Assembly: GCA_934772045.1 (NCBI GenBank)
Contig: CAKVMH010000001.1
Coordinates: forward strand, 124,001-188,000
DNA length: 64,000 bases
Direction of reading: 5' to 3'
DNA from: an uncultured Clostridia bacterium
Lineage (GTDB): Bacteria > Bacillota > Clostridia > Christensenellales > UBA1242
Of the stretch, positions 44,485 through 52,502 are shown piece after piece. Each line of letters opens with the position of its first letter. The first letter of the stretch is position 1. The notes under the pieces are model-generated. The model ran no database searches. It saw nothing but the letters and a program-made list of their open reading frames with translations, and was not told where the DNA came from. Position numbers and translations under genes: made by a program.

Positions 44485-44949
44485 CTATATAATTTCTTTA
44501 TCAAATTTCTTTGCCCATTCTTTCTCTTCATTGAAAAGGTAGGAAAACAATTTTTCATCATCGTCTTTTACTTCGTCCGCGTAATCATAATTGACATCAA
44601 TATGCCCTTGGTTATCAACAATAAGGTTTAAAACATACCATTTGTGTTTATCTGGTAATTGATTCCACGTTTTAGCAACTTCTTTATCAATAGAATCAAA
44701 TAGGTTATCTTTTGTTTGTTTATCTAAATATTCAAAACAATCCAACCATTGGTTATTTTCAGTCAACACAAAATATTTTATACCAAAATATTTGCTTGTA
44801 TGATATAAATGAAAATCAACTTTTTTCCATCTTTGAGGTAAAAATTTTGCTAATTTATTAAATATACTTTGATACATTTGTTGTTGTAAAATATCAATGT
44901 CAACCTCTTTTGTTTTCTTTTTCTTCTTAAAAATATCAAATAATCCCAT
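44485..44949 (-). CDS. YezG-like (DUF600) immunity protein
   Basis: 154 residues. After MGLFDIFKKKKK the sequence follows the YezG/DUF600 pattern: FNKLAKFLPQRWKKVDF near the start, then LFDSIDKEVAKTWNQL, WYVLNLIVDNQGHIDVNYDY (about 103-122) and a C-terminal FNEEKEWAKKF. In Bacillus subtilis YezG neutralises the nuclease toxin YeeF. No toxin gene is adjacent, so this looks like an orphan immunity gene, perhaps kept as protection from neighbours. The Lys-rich N-terminal tag is unusual for the family. SD AAGGAG before ATG. The assignment rests on pattern only. Confidence 0.6.
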   Translation of the reverse strand: MGLFDIFKKKKKTKEVDIDILQQQMYQSIFNKLAKFLPQRWKKVDFHLYHTSKYFGIKYFVLTENNQWLDCFEYLDKQTKDNLFDSIDKEVAKTWNQLPDKHKWYVLNLIVDNQGHIDVNYDYADEVKDDDEKLFSYLFNEEKEWAKKFDKEII

Positions 44950-45073
44950 ACATTTCTCCTTGATTTATTTTAACACGTTTTCTTATAATAATGAAAAGTT
45001 TTCAGCAACTCGCTTATTTCTCTTAGCCCACTTTTCTTAATTACATTGAAAATTTATAGATTTTTTGCCTTTT

Positions 45074-45553
45074 CTAATATATTTTTTTGTTAATTGTTTT
45101 TTCGTGTTGCACTTTATGAGAGAGAATGCTTTTTGTATGTCCATCGACAACTTGATACGAAATGTCCTCTGAAATAATGTAGATTGAATTTTCACTGTTG
45201 TTATTTACAACAATTTTGAAAAGTGGACATAATTCAAATTCTTCTTCCTTGTATAATTTTTCTCCAATAACATTCTTGGATTCTTCTTTAGTTGCTATCT
45301 GTAAAATTTGTTGGTTTGGCTCATTATAAATTTCCATAACAGGATACAATAAAGTTTTTATAAAATCAGGGTTTTTAAATGACACAATAACTTTTGCGAA
45401 TCCAGGCGTGCCCATAGTTCCAAAAACAACATCCATGTATCTATCTTCTCCATCGACCCTTAACATTTCAATCTTTACATCTAAAAAATCTTCTTGACAA
45501 GCTTTTGCTAAGTGTGCATTTATTTCACTTAATTTATTTTCAATGTTTTCCAT
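45074..45553 (-). CDS. Unknown protein
   Basis: 159 residues from the ATG at 45553, chosen for AAAGGAG seven bases upstream; the longer frame has no such site. Alpha/beta and soluble, with pieces such as DVKIEMLRVDGEDRYMDVVFG and PLFKIVVNNNSENSIYIIS (each split here from longer runs), and no membrane segment. No family recognised. It lies among other small accessory genes on the same strand, 124 bases after the YezG-like gene's start and upstream of it, so it could be transcribed with it. Confidence 0.7.
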   Translation of the reverse strand: MENIENKLSEINAHLAKACQEDFLDVKIEMLRVDGEDRYMDVVFGTMGTPGFAKVIVSFKNPDFIKTLLYPVMEIYNEPNQQILQIATKEESKNVIGEKLYKEEEFELCPLFKIVVNNNSENSIYIISEDISYQVVDGHTKSILSHKVQHEKTINKKIY

Positions 45554-45611
45554 ACAATTCTCCTTTCTAGTTAAGATGAGTATAACATAAAACAAATTAA
45601 ATTAAAATACT

Positions 45612-45654
45612 TTTTAAAAAAAAGAACAACCCGAACTTAAGTTAAGATTGTTCT
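45612..45654 (-). terminator. Terminator downstream of the S51 peptidase
   Basis: AGAACAA (45623-45629) and TTGTTCT (45648-45654) form the base of a hairpin followed on the minus strand by TTTTTTTT. Confidence 0.65.
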
Positions 45655-45699
45655 CTTATGTGTGTGCAACCAAAAGTTGGCTTTTGATTATGTCCTTTT

Positions 45700-45787
45700 G
45701 ATTTTGCGACTGGTTTTGAATATTCCACACTTTTTGATTTCTTGCTTGATTTTGCGATCATATTTTTGATTTTGCGAAATCAAAATC
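45700..45787. repeat. Short direct repeats GATTTTGCGA
   Basis: GATTTTGCGA occurs at 45700-45709, 45748-45757 and 45768-45777. The last copy forms a hairpin GATTTTG/CAAAATC (45768-45787) just behind the S51 peptidase stop codon. Confidence 0.6.
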
Positions 45788-45796
45788 ATTTTTGTT

Positions 45797-46435
45797 TTAA
45801 ACTATCTCCACCCCATCTTGTGTAATTGCGTTCTCTTGCACATCGTATACAAAAAAACCGTTATCTTGCACTCTTGTAATTTTGATATGATGTTCTTTTT
45901 CGTAACTCAAAACCTTTTCTTTCATCTCATCACTTGCTTTATCCCAATGTGGGAAAAAGTTTATATTTACAATCCCAAGCCCTTTATATGAAGGCAATTT
46001 AATATCATATTTAGGCTTTGTTCCTTTTTTTACATCATAAATCCATTTAAGGTCTACACCAAATATCATTGAGCCTGCACTCTCGCCAATTATGATCCCA
46101 CCATTTTTCAAGTATGTAATAAAGGCGCCTTTTAAATCACATTTTTGAATTAATTCAAAGAAAGGTGCGAGATCTCCGCCTGTGATATAAATTACATCGT
46201 AATCTTCCAACTCTTTAATGTTGTTTTCGGTTAATGAAATTTGAGTTACTGACTTTGCTATTTTAGAAAAATTATCTTTTATGATAGGTACGCCTTTTTG
46301 ATTACTTCCTGTTAAGGTTGCATTATCGACCAAAAGAACTTTCTTATTTCTAGAAAAGGTTTCTATTATTTCATCGCATTCCTTACCTCTTTGTCCGTCC
46401 AAATAACCACCAGATGTTAAAATCAACTTCCCCAT
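45797..46435 (-). CDS. Peptidase family S51 (dipeptidase E-like)
   Basis: 212 residues from the ATG at 46435 (SD AGAGGAG). The order of motifs fits S51: GKLILTSGGYLD at the start, YDVIYITGGDLAPFFELI (about 82-99), the nucleophile GESAGSM (Ser at about 125) and NINFFPHWDKAS with the catalytic His. Members cleave Asp-X dipeptides or process cyanophycin-like peptides in the cytoplasm. It is monocistronic. It is shorter than PepE (229) but complete. A family-1 repeat array lies directly upstream. Confidence 0.88.
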   Translation of the reverse strand: MGKLILTSGGYLDGQRGKECDEIIETFSRNKKVLLVDNATLTGSNQKGVPIIKDNFSKIAKSVTQISLTENNIKELEDYDVIYITGGDLAPFFELIQKCDLKGAFITYLKNGGIIIGESAGSMIFGVDLKWIYDVKKGTKPKYDIKLPSYKGLGIVNINFFPHWDKASDEMKEKVLSYEKEHHIKITRVQDNGFFVYDVQENAITQDGVEIV

Positions 46436-46517
46436 ATAATATCTCCTCTTTTGCATTATAGCATATTTTTATTTGTTCTATAGCAATTAAATTGTAATCT
46501 ATCAAAAATTTTAGTAT

Positions 46518-46721
46518 AATAAACCTATTTTATTCGCTCTCGCTCGTAAATAGGTTTGTTGTATTAAGAATAAACCCATTTTCTTCGCTCTCGCTAGTAA
46601 ATTCGGTTTGTTGTATTAAGAATAAACCAATTTTCTTCGCTCTCGCTAGTAAATTCGGTTTGTTGTATTAAGAATAAACCAATTTTCTTCGCTCTCGCTA
46701 GTAAATTCGGTTTGTTGTATT
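46518..46721. repeat. Tandem array of four palindromic units, family 1
   Basis: Units begin with AATAAACC at 46518, 46569, 46621 and 46673 (periods 51, 52 and 52) and end in GGTTTGTTGTATT. Each can fold: AAACC.ATTT pairs with AAAT..GGTTT around CTTCGCTCTCGCTAG. Units 2 to 4 are nearly identical, so the array expanded recently. There are no spacers, and so it is not a CRISPR array. Confidence 0.92.
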
Positions 46722-46727
46722 CACAAT

Positions 46728-46755
46728 AAAAGGACTTCAAAAACGAAGCCCTTTT
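46728..46755. terminator. Terminator of tRNA-Ser (bidirectional)
   Basis: AAAAGGACTTC pairs with GAAGCCCTTTT (one mismatch) around AAAAAC. It begins seven bases beyond the 3' end of the tRNA. Confidence 0.75.
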
Positions 46756-46761
46756 ATTTTT

Positions 46762-46850
46762 TGGCGCAGAGAGGGGGATTTGAACCCCCGGATGCTTATC
46801 ACATCACACGATTTCCAATCGTGCTCGTTCGACCGCTCCGACATCTCTGC
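46762..46850 (-). tRNA. tRNA-Ser (anticodon GGA)
   Basis: The minus strand gives a class II tRNA of 89 bases with encoded CCA. Acceptor arms are GCAGAGA and TCTCTGC with discriminator G; the anticodon arm is CACGA-TTGGAAA-TCGTG, so the anticodon is GGA and reads UCC/UCU. A long variable arm (TGATGTGATAAGCATC) and T arm GGGGG-TTCAAAT-CCCCC are complete. Confidence 0.95.
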
Positions 46851-47085
46851 ATATATAGTTGTTTTAATCAAGAAACAACTAAAAAGATTAACTAATTTAA
46901 AGGTGGGCGAACGAGCATTAATGGCTCCCAAAAATAAAATATTTTTGGGAATAAGGAAAAGCCAAGTTTATGCTGAAATTTGCGTTTAGCAAATGAATTT
47001 AAACTTGTGCTTTGACGCTCGACCGCTTTCGTATCTGCATATAAAGTTACTTTTGATTAAAGTAACTTGTTAAATTGAAGTGTTT
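46851..47085. other. tRNA-Ser upstream region with a decayed partial copy
   Basis: Minus strand 47040-47010 reads GCAGATACGAAAGCGGTCGA, like the 5' end of the tRNA (GCAGAGATGTCGGAGCGGTC). Both are preceded by TATATGC-type sequence and a hairpin: AGTTGTTTT/AAACAACT (46857-46880) and AAGTTACTTT/AAAGTAACTT (47046-47070). A perfect stem CCCAAAAATA/TATTTTTGGG lies at 46927-46949. No gene is intact here. Confidence 0.45.
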
Positions 47086-47225
47086 TTGTCTTTCTGAGCA
47101 AGCATAAGCGACGCGAAGAATCTTGCAAAACTCGTTTTGCTTTAGCAAAGAAATGCTTTGGCTTTTCACTAAATCTCGCTATGTTCGAAAGATTCTTCGT
47201 TCGTTACACTCACTCAGAATGACAC
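47086..47225. repeat. Palindromic interspersed repeat, family 2
   Basis: Ends TTGTCTTTCTGAG and CTCAGAATGACAC are nearly complementary. Inside, GCGAAGAATCTTGC and GAAAGATTCTTCG pair again. Same family as 29255-29413. Confidence 0.75.
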
Positions 47226-47307
47226 AATTTAAATTTTATACTTTGAACAAAATCTATTGTATTTGTTTTAACAAATCTATTATATTAGGTTTATCAAATT
47301 TGTCAAG

Positions 47308-49716
47308 TTAAACGACAATGTTAAATATCCTGCCTGGCACATAGATTATTTTTTTATAGCCGTTTGCGACATATGTTTGAACTTCTGCAAGTGCCTTTGC
47401 TTTAATTTCATCTTCGCTTGCAGATTTTTCAACCACAATTTTAGCGCGCAGTTTGCCGTTAACCTGAATAGGAATTTCGACAGTGTCAACAACCATTTTG
47501 CTTTCGTCATAAGTTGGCCATGGTTCGTATGCAATGGTTTTGTCGTGCCCTAAGAAAGCCCAAAGTTCTTCGGTGATAAATGGGCAAATAGGGTTAAGAA
47601 GTTTAATAAACCCTTCTGCCATTGCTTTTGGCAAGAACGCTTCTTTCACTGCGGCATTAACAAATATCATCATTTGGCTAATTGCGGTGTTGAAGTTGAG
47701 TGTTTCATAATCTTCGGTAACCTTTTTAACGGTTGCGTTATAAATTGCATCTAAGTTTGTGTTTTCCTTATCTAAAATTTCTTTTTCATGCAACAAACGC
47801 CAAACCCTATCTAAAAATTTGCGTGCACCATTAACACCGTTATCGTCCCAAGGTTTACTTTCTTGAAGTGGCCCCATGAACATTTCATAAAGACGCAATG
47901 TGTCCGCGCCATATTTTTCAACAATGACATTAGGGTCAACAACAAATTGTGGGTAGCGTTTGCCCATTTTAATGCCATTTGCACCTAAAATCATGCCTTG
48001 ATGTACAAGTTTTTTGAAAGGTTCTTTAACAGGAACAAGCCCCTTGTCGAACAGATAGTTATTCCACATGCGAGAATACATAAGGTGCCCAACCGCATGC
48101 TCTGGCCCACCGATATAAAGGTCAACCGGCATCCAGTGTTTAAGCAATTCTTGGTTAGCAAATTCTTTGTCATTATGTGGGTCGATATATCTTAAAAAGT
48201 ACCAACTTGACCCAGCACTGCCCGGCATTGTGTTTGTTTCGCGCTTAGCAGGCTTGCCGTCAACGGTAACATTAACCCACCAGTCCGCCTTAGCAAGTGG
48301 GCTGTTGCCGTCTTTTGCAGGTTTGTAATCGTCCAATTCTGGCAAAACAACAGGCAATTCACTATCTTCAATGGCTTTAGTTGTGCCGTCAGCAAAATGC
48401 ACAATAGGCACAGGTTCGCCCCAATAGCGTTGACGGGCAAAAATCCACTCACGCAATTTGTAATTAACAGTTTTGCGTGCGACACCCATTTTTACAAGTT
48501 TGTCCGTGATTGCTTCTTTTGCTTGCTCAACTGTCAAATCTGTAAATTCTTCACTGTTAATTAATTTACAACCTTTGCCCAGATAATCTTGTTTTTCAAA
48601 GGCGTGTTTGCTAACATCTGCGCCGTCAATAACTTGCACCATAGGTATGTTGTGTGCAATTGCGTATTCAAAATCGCGTTGGTCGTGGCTAGGCACAGCC
48701 ATAACTGCACCTGTACCGTAACTAGCAAGCACAAAATCGCCCGCAAACACTGGCACTTGCTTGCCGTTTACAGGGTTAATTGCGTAAACACCTTCCAACT
48801 TAACACCTGTTTTGCCCTTGTTAAGTTCGGTGCGTTCCAAATCGCTAAGTTTTTCAGTTTGACGGCGATAATTTTCCACTTCTTCCCAATTTTTGATGCG
48901 TGGTTTAAGGCTGTCAACCAGCTTACTGTCTGGTGCCATAACCATAAAAGTTATGCCGTAAATTGTTTCAATGCAAGTGGTGAAAATTGAAAATTTACCG
49001 CCACCCACAAGTTCAAAATCTACTTCCACGCCAGTTGATTTTCCGATACGGTTGCGTTGCATTGCTTTGGTTGATTCTGGCCAATCGATTGTGTCTAACC
49101 CTGCAAGTAACTTTTCAGCATACTTTGGCATGTCGATAACCCATTGTTTCATGTTCTTTTTAACAACTGGGTATCCACCGCGCTCACTTTTGCCGTCCAC
49201 AATTTCGTCGTTGGCAAGCACACAACCAAGTTCTTCACACCAGTTAACTGGCATATCAACACACTTTGCAAGCCCGTCAAGATACAACTGTTTAAAAATC
49301 CATTGTGTCCATTTATAAAACTTAGGGTCGCTTGTGCGGATCTCTTTACCCCAGTCGTATGATAAACCAATGTTTTTAAGTTGCCCTGTGAAGATTTCAA
49401 TGTTCTTTTCAGTAAAAATAACTGGGTTATTGCCTGTTTCAATCGCGTATTGCTCTGCAGGCAAACCGAAACTATCGTACCCCATTGGGTGCAAAACATT
49501 ATAACCCTGCATGCGCTTCATACGGCTAATGATGTCTGTTGCTGTGTAACCTTCTGGGTGACCGACATGCAAACCAGCACCTGACGGATAAGGGAACATG
49601 TCAAGCGCATAAAATTTAGGACGTGAAAAATCCCAAACATCTGTTCTAAATGTTTGGTGTTCGTCCCAATATTTTTTCCACTTTTTTTCAACTTCAATGT
49701 GATTAAATTCTGCCAT
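47308..49716 (-). CDS. leuS: Leucyl-tRNA synthetase
   Basis: 802 residues, close to Bacillus LeuRS (804). Class I signature HVGHPEGYTATD (50-61), editing domain with GTGAVMAVPSHDQRD, and the C-terminal anticodon-binding part ending VNGKLRAKIVVEK. Two conserved sites differ from the textbook forms: KMSKS is KMGKR (583-587) with YPQFVVDP behind it, and the editing-site TTRPDT is TTCIET. Both probably mark a clade-specific LeuRS subtype, since all else is intact. It attaches leucine to tRNA-Leu. No T-box leader: only about 20 bases separate the expected transcription start from ATG. Confidence 0.97.
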   Translation of the reverse strand: MAEFNHIEVEKKWKKYWDEHQTFRTDVWDFSRPKFYALDMFPYPSGAGLHVGHPEGYTATDIISRMKRMQGYNVLHPMGYDSFGLPAEQYAIETGNNPVIFTEKNIEIFTGQLKNIGLSYDWGKEIRTSDPKFYKWTQWIFKQLYLDGLAKCVDMPVNWCEELGCVLANDEIVDGKSERGGYPVVKKNMKQWVIDMPKYAEKLLAGLDTIDWPESTKAMQRNRIGKSTGVEVDFELVGGGKFSIFTTCIETIYGITFMVMAPDSKLVDSLKPRIKNWEEVENYRRQTEKLSDLERTELNKGKTGVKLEGVYAINPVNGKQVPVFAGDFVLASYGTGAVMAVPSHDQRDFEYAIAHNIPMVQVIDGADVSKHAFEKQDYLGKGCKLINSEEFTDLTVEQAKEAITDKLVKMGVARKTVNYKLREWIFARQRYWGEPVPIVHFADGTTKAIEDSELPVVLPELDDYKPAKDGNSPLAKADWWVNVTVDGKPAKRETNTMPGSAGSSWYFLRYIDPHNDKEFANQELLKHWMPVDLYIGGPEHAVGHLMYSRMWNNYLFDKGLVPVKEPFKKLVHQGMILGANGIKMGKRYPQFVVDPNVIVEKYGADTLRLYEMFMGPLQESKPWDDNGVNGARKFLDRVWRLLHEKEILDKENTNLDAIYNATVKKVTEDYETLNFNTAISQMMIFVNAAVKEAFLPKAMAEGFIKLLNPICPFITEELWAFLGHDKTIAYEPWPTYDESKMVVDTVEIPIQVNGKLRAKIVVEKSASEDEIKAKALAEVQTYVANGYKKIIYVPGRIFNIVV

Positions 49717-49740
49717 AATTAATCCTTTTTATAGGCGTAA

Positions 49741-49769
49741 TTATATCAATTTTAACACACTAAGTCAAC
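49741..49769 (-). promoter_or_regulatory. leuS promoter
   Basis: Minus strand: TTGACT (49764-49769), exactly 17 bases, TATAAT (49741-49746). Confidence 0.8.
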
Positions 49770-49798
49770 TTTATCCAGCACGCCAAAAATAAAACCTT

Positions 49799-50113
49799 TT
49801 ATTTTTCCACAAACGAGTTGCATGGGGCGTGCACTTTTTCACTGCCAACAAATATTCCATTTGAAAAGCACTCGCCACTCTTATTAAAAATGCAATCGGT
49901 GGCTTTGCACATGATGTTCATTGTTTTGCAATGATGATATGGCGCCACATCTGGTTCGTGCTCGAACATATCGCGTGAAACATCTGACACAACTTTTGTT
50001 TTGTCTATTTCTAAATCAGCACAATCGGCTGACTTATTCACATTTAAATTTTTGCGGTTGCATTTCGCTTTTTCATTGTAGATGCAACTATATTTCCTAC
50101 ACATAACGTCCAT
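49799..50113 (-). CDS. DUF1540 protein, two Cys-rich units
   Basis: 104 residues from the ATG at 50113 (SD GAGGT); upstream frame 50239 has no such signal. Two copies of the DUF1540 pattern are present: VMCRKYSCIYNEKAKCNRKN at the start and IMCKATDCIFNKSGECFSNG near the end, each with four-cysteine spacing C-x5-C-x7-C, then a fourth Cys later (CADLE, CNSFVEK). This suggests metal binding or disulfides. The family is common in spore-forming clostridia and is of unknown function. There is no signal peptide. Confidence 0.8.
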   Translation of the reverse strand: MDVMCRKYSCIYNEKAKCNRKNLNVNKSADCADLEIDKTKVVSDVSRDMFEHEPDVAPYHHCKTMNIMCKATDCIFNKSGECFSNGIFVGSEKVHAPCNSFVEK

Positions 50114-50294
50114 AATTACCTCAAAAAGATTTTGCCCACAAAATGCAAATTTTAAACTGAAAACTGCCACACACCATTTTTGTTGCAACAAAATTTTAAG
50201 TTTCAAGCCAACATTTTTATAAAAGTGTGCTTTTCGCAATAAAAAACACTCCTATATTCGGCTATTATTTCAAACAAATTAAACAAACCAAAAT

Positions 50295-50323
50295 TTGACA
50301 ATAGAAATTAAGTGTGTTATTAT
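50295..50323 (+). promoter_or_regulatory. Promoter of the rplI operon
   Basis: TTGACA (50295-50300), 17-base spacer, TATTAT (50318-50323). Confidence 0.7.
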
Positions 50324-50342
50324 AATAAATATAGGAGATGTT

Positions 50343-50693
50343 ATGCAAATTAACCAAGCGTTCTATATGGCAACAAAAAACAACCTTGAATACATCACGA
50401 ATAACACCATTTTAGGTGAAGATATGACAACAGCCTTCACTGAAATGGTTGAGGCAGTAAAGTTTAACACAACCGATTACCGCAAATTAAAAAAACGTTG
50501 CATTGAGGTTAAAAAGGATTTTGATTTTAATGTTAAAAAGCTTGTTAAATCAAGGGCAAAAATTAAACACAAGTACGAAATAAGCGAAGCATGTGACGAA
50601 TTTGATTTTTGGTTCAAATGCTTAATTAACAATTTGGATGAAGTTTACGAATTCAATTTGAAAGGAGAAAAACATGAAAGTAATATTGATTAA
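50343..50693 (+). CDS. Unknown small protein ahead of rplI
   Basis: 116 residues from the ATG at 50343, chosen for AGGAG eight bases upstream; an earlier in-frame start at 50295 falls in the -35 box. All-helical and charged (RKLKKRCIEVKKDFDFNVKK), with FDFWFKCLINNLDEVYEFNL near the end. No family recognised. It overlaps rplI by 20 bases, so the two are translated from one message and the Shine-Dalgarno of rplI lies inside this gene. Confidence 0.75.
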   Translation: MQINQAFYMATKNNLEYITNNTILGEDMTTAFTEMVEAVKFNTTDYRKLKKRCIEVKKDFDFNVKKLVKSRAKIKHKYEISEACDEFDFWFKCLINNLDEVYEFNLKGEKHESNID

Positions 50694-51117
50694 GGACTTA
50701 AAAGGCAAAGGCAAAGCGGGTGAAATTATTGATGTTAACCCAAATTATGCCAGCAATGTGCTTATCCGTCAAGGCATTGCAAAGGAAGCAACTGCCAGTG
50801 CATTAAATGACCACAAAGGTCAAGTTGAAGCAAAGGCGTTTCACCATGGCGAATTGGTTAAGCAATACCAAACAATTGCTGACCGCATTAGGAACAAAGT
50901 TTACAGTTTCACATTAAATGTCGGTGCAAACGGCAAAGCGTTTGGCTCAATAACAAAGCAAGAAATTTTAACTGCCCTTAATGCTGACGGCATTAAGATT
51001 GAAAAAAATCAAATAAAAGACTTTCCAGTTATAAAAGGTGTTGGTGAATTTAAAATCACCTTACAATTCATCAAAGAAGTTAGCGTGGATATCATTGCCA
51101 GCGTAAATATTAAATAA
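50674..51117 (+). CDS. rplI: Ribosomal protein bL9
   Basis: 147 residues, usual size. N-terminal signature MKVILIKDLKGKGKAGEI and NPNYASNVLIRQGIA match the RNA-binding domain of L9; the middle helix is EAKAFHHGELVKQY, and the C-terminal domain contains GKAFGSITKQEI. It binds 23S rRNA at the base of the L1 stalk. SD AAAGGAG. In most Firmicutes dnaB/dnaC follows rplI; here a membrane zinc-ribbon protein follows instead. Confidence 0.95.
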   Translation: MKVILIKDLKGKGKAGEIIDVNPNYASNVLIRQGIAKEATASALNDHKGQVEAKAFHHGELVKQYQTIADRIRNKVYSFTLNVGANGKAFGSITKQEILTALNADGIKIEKNQIKDFPVIKGVGEFKITLQFIKEVSVDIIASVNIK

Positions 51118-51127
51118 GGGGTTTAGT

Positions 51128-51730
51128 ATGAAAAGAAAAATTTTAAGAAGTTTATGGCTTATTCCTTTAATTGCAGGCATTTGCCTAGGCATTGCAGGAA
51201 TTGTAAAGATAAAAGAAGCAAATGACATGTATGTGCCAGAAATGGGCGAAGAAGGTTGGTTTGATGAATCAAGCAAGCAAGATAAAGTTTTATTCACTGG
51301 TATTGGTATGGCTTTCGGTGGATTTGTATTTTTACCTGTCATTGCTTTTGCTGTTATGTCTACTGTTAAAGCCGCAACCACCACACCAGAAGAAGAAGCC
51401 GAAGCCACAGCAAAGGAACTTAACAAGAACAAACGTTTTAAGAAAAAATTGAAAGAACTTGCAGGTGAAGAAGCCTCAAAAAAATACAATTATGGCGACT
51501 TATACGCCGACAGTGACGTTGAAGGAGATGACGAAGAAAACGATGAAGCAGACGATGAGAATTTAGACTTAGATGAAATTGAAAGCCCTTATCCTCGTGT
51601 AAAAAGATTACAAAAATCTGCTTCTGCAAGCAACAAAAACAAAACAAAGTATTGTGAATTTTGTGGCAGTGTCAACACCGGCAGTGCAACAAAATGTACT
51701 TCTTGCGGTGCAAGTTTTTCAAAAAAGTAA
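51128..51730 (+). CDS. Two-helix membrane protein with C-terminal zinc ribbon
   Basis: 200 residues. Two membrane helices (about 8-28 and 60-82), a charged helical part (TTPEEEAEATAKELNKNKRF), a strongly acidic stretch (about 128-155, DVEGDDEENDEADDENLDLD) and a C-terminal zinc ribbon CEFCG-x9-CTSCG. With both ends in the cytoplasm the zinc ribbon would face inward. Similar zinc-ribbon membrane proteins are common in Firmicutes without known function. SD AAGGGG; it starts 10 bases after rplI, and the terminator at 51785 ends the operon. Confidence 0.8.
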   Translation: MKRKILRSLWLIPLIAGICLGIAGIVKIKEANDMYVPEMGEEGWFDESSKQDKVLFTGIGMAFGGFVFLPVIAFAVMSTVKAATTTPEEEAEATAKELNKNKRFKKKLKELAGEEASKKYNYGDLYADSDVEGDDEENDEADDENLDLDEIESPYPRVKRLQKSASASNKNKTKYCEFCGSVNTGSATKCTSCGASFSKK

Positions 51731-51784
51731 ATTTAATTGATAAGTTCGTCACAATTAAAAGCAAATTAAAGTTTAATGAAAAAG

Positions 51785-51810
51785 CCACCAGATAATTGGT
51801 GGTTTTTTTA
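51785..51810 (+). terminator. Terminator of the rplI operon
   Basis: CCACCA / TGGTGG around GATAAT, then seven T; preceded by an A-rich run. Confidence 0.85.
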
Positions 51811-51926
51811 CGCAACAACATTAAAGCAATTAATAATTAAAACCTCGTTACAGCGATAGCAAAGTTTGCGTAAGTATAATTCAATGCAAATACAATATGT
51901 TTGTTAATGTAAAACTAAAAGTGGTA

Positions 51927-51954
51927 TTGACAAATTGCCACGCTATGGTATAAT
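51927..51954 (+). promoter_or_regulatory. Consensus promoter giving a leaderless mRNA
   Basis: TTGACA (51927-51932), 16-base spacer, TATAAT (51949-51954). The start codon is at 51961, where transcription should begin. Confidence 0.8.
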
Positions 51955-51960
51955 GAAAAC

Positions 51961-52497
51961 ATGAGTGATATCTATATTGATAATTTGACACTTATCGATT
52001 TCATGCGCAAACTCGGTTACATTTGGCATGGCGGGCTTGAATATCTGCCAACTGAGGCGCATCTTTCCGCCCTAGGCATACAAAAATGCAAAATTGAAAA
52101 CTTGCAATCAATTGAACCACCTCACGAAGTTTTAGATTTTGAAGTGTTAGTAAATTGCGCAACATTTATTGTGCTGGATTACCCTAATGTAACCAAAACT
52201 GGGACAGATATTATCATAAAGAATTTTAGCAAAGAATATGTTTGGTTTATGGTTAAGCGCCACAAAAAATACTATGCACAGTTAGTGCACGAATGGTGTA
52301 AAAGCCAAAAAGTGCGCATTAGGAAAAAGTATTTTGATGTTGAAACCGGCAAATTAAATGAATTAAACAAACAAAAGTATTTAGACCGCCATTCATACTT
52401 TAGCACATTACAAATGCTGGTTTGCCCGTATTTAAAAGATGACAATAAACTTAAGCAAAACGCCAACGCGCCACAAAACGCAACAATAGAACAATAA
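51961..52497 (+). CDS. Unknown protein, probably from a leaderless message
   Basis: 178 residues; no family recognised. The N-terminal part LTLIDFMRKLGYIWHGGLEY is followed by an alpha/beta core and a basic middle (KRHKKYYAQLVHEWCKSQKV, RIRKKYF). The C-terminal tail is Asn/Gln-rich. There is no Shine-Dalgarno; a full-consensus promoter ends six bases before ATG, which explains its absence. The basic composition could suit nucleic-acid binding, but no motif shows it. Followed by a strong bidirectional terminator and convergent with glyQS. Confidence 0.75.
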   Translation: MSDIYIDNLTLIDFMRKLGYIWHGGLEYLPTEAHLSALGIQKCKIENLQSIEPPHEVLDFEVLVNCATFIVLDYPNVTKTGTDIIIKNFSKEYVWFMVKRHKKYYAQLVHEWCKSQKVRIRKKYFDVETGKLNELNKQKYLDRHSYFSTLQMLVCPYLKDDNKLKQNANAPQNATIEQ

Positions 52498-52502
52498 AAT
52501 GC

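Noticed and set aside
46518..46721. CRISPR array
   Set aside because: The units follow each other without variable spacers and no cas gene is near.
46737..46931. 64-codon frame across tRNA-Ser
   Set aside because: It runs through the whole tRNA and its terminator; not a gene.
49717..49798. T-box leader for leuS
   Set aside because: The promoter lies about 25 bases before ATG, leaving no space for a T-box. The gap before glyQS is also too short.
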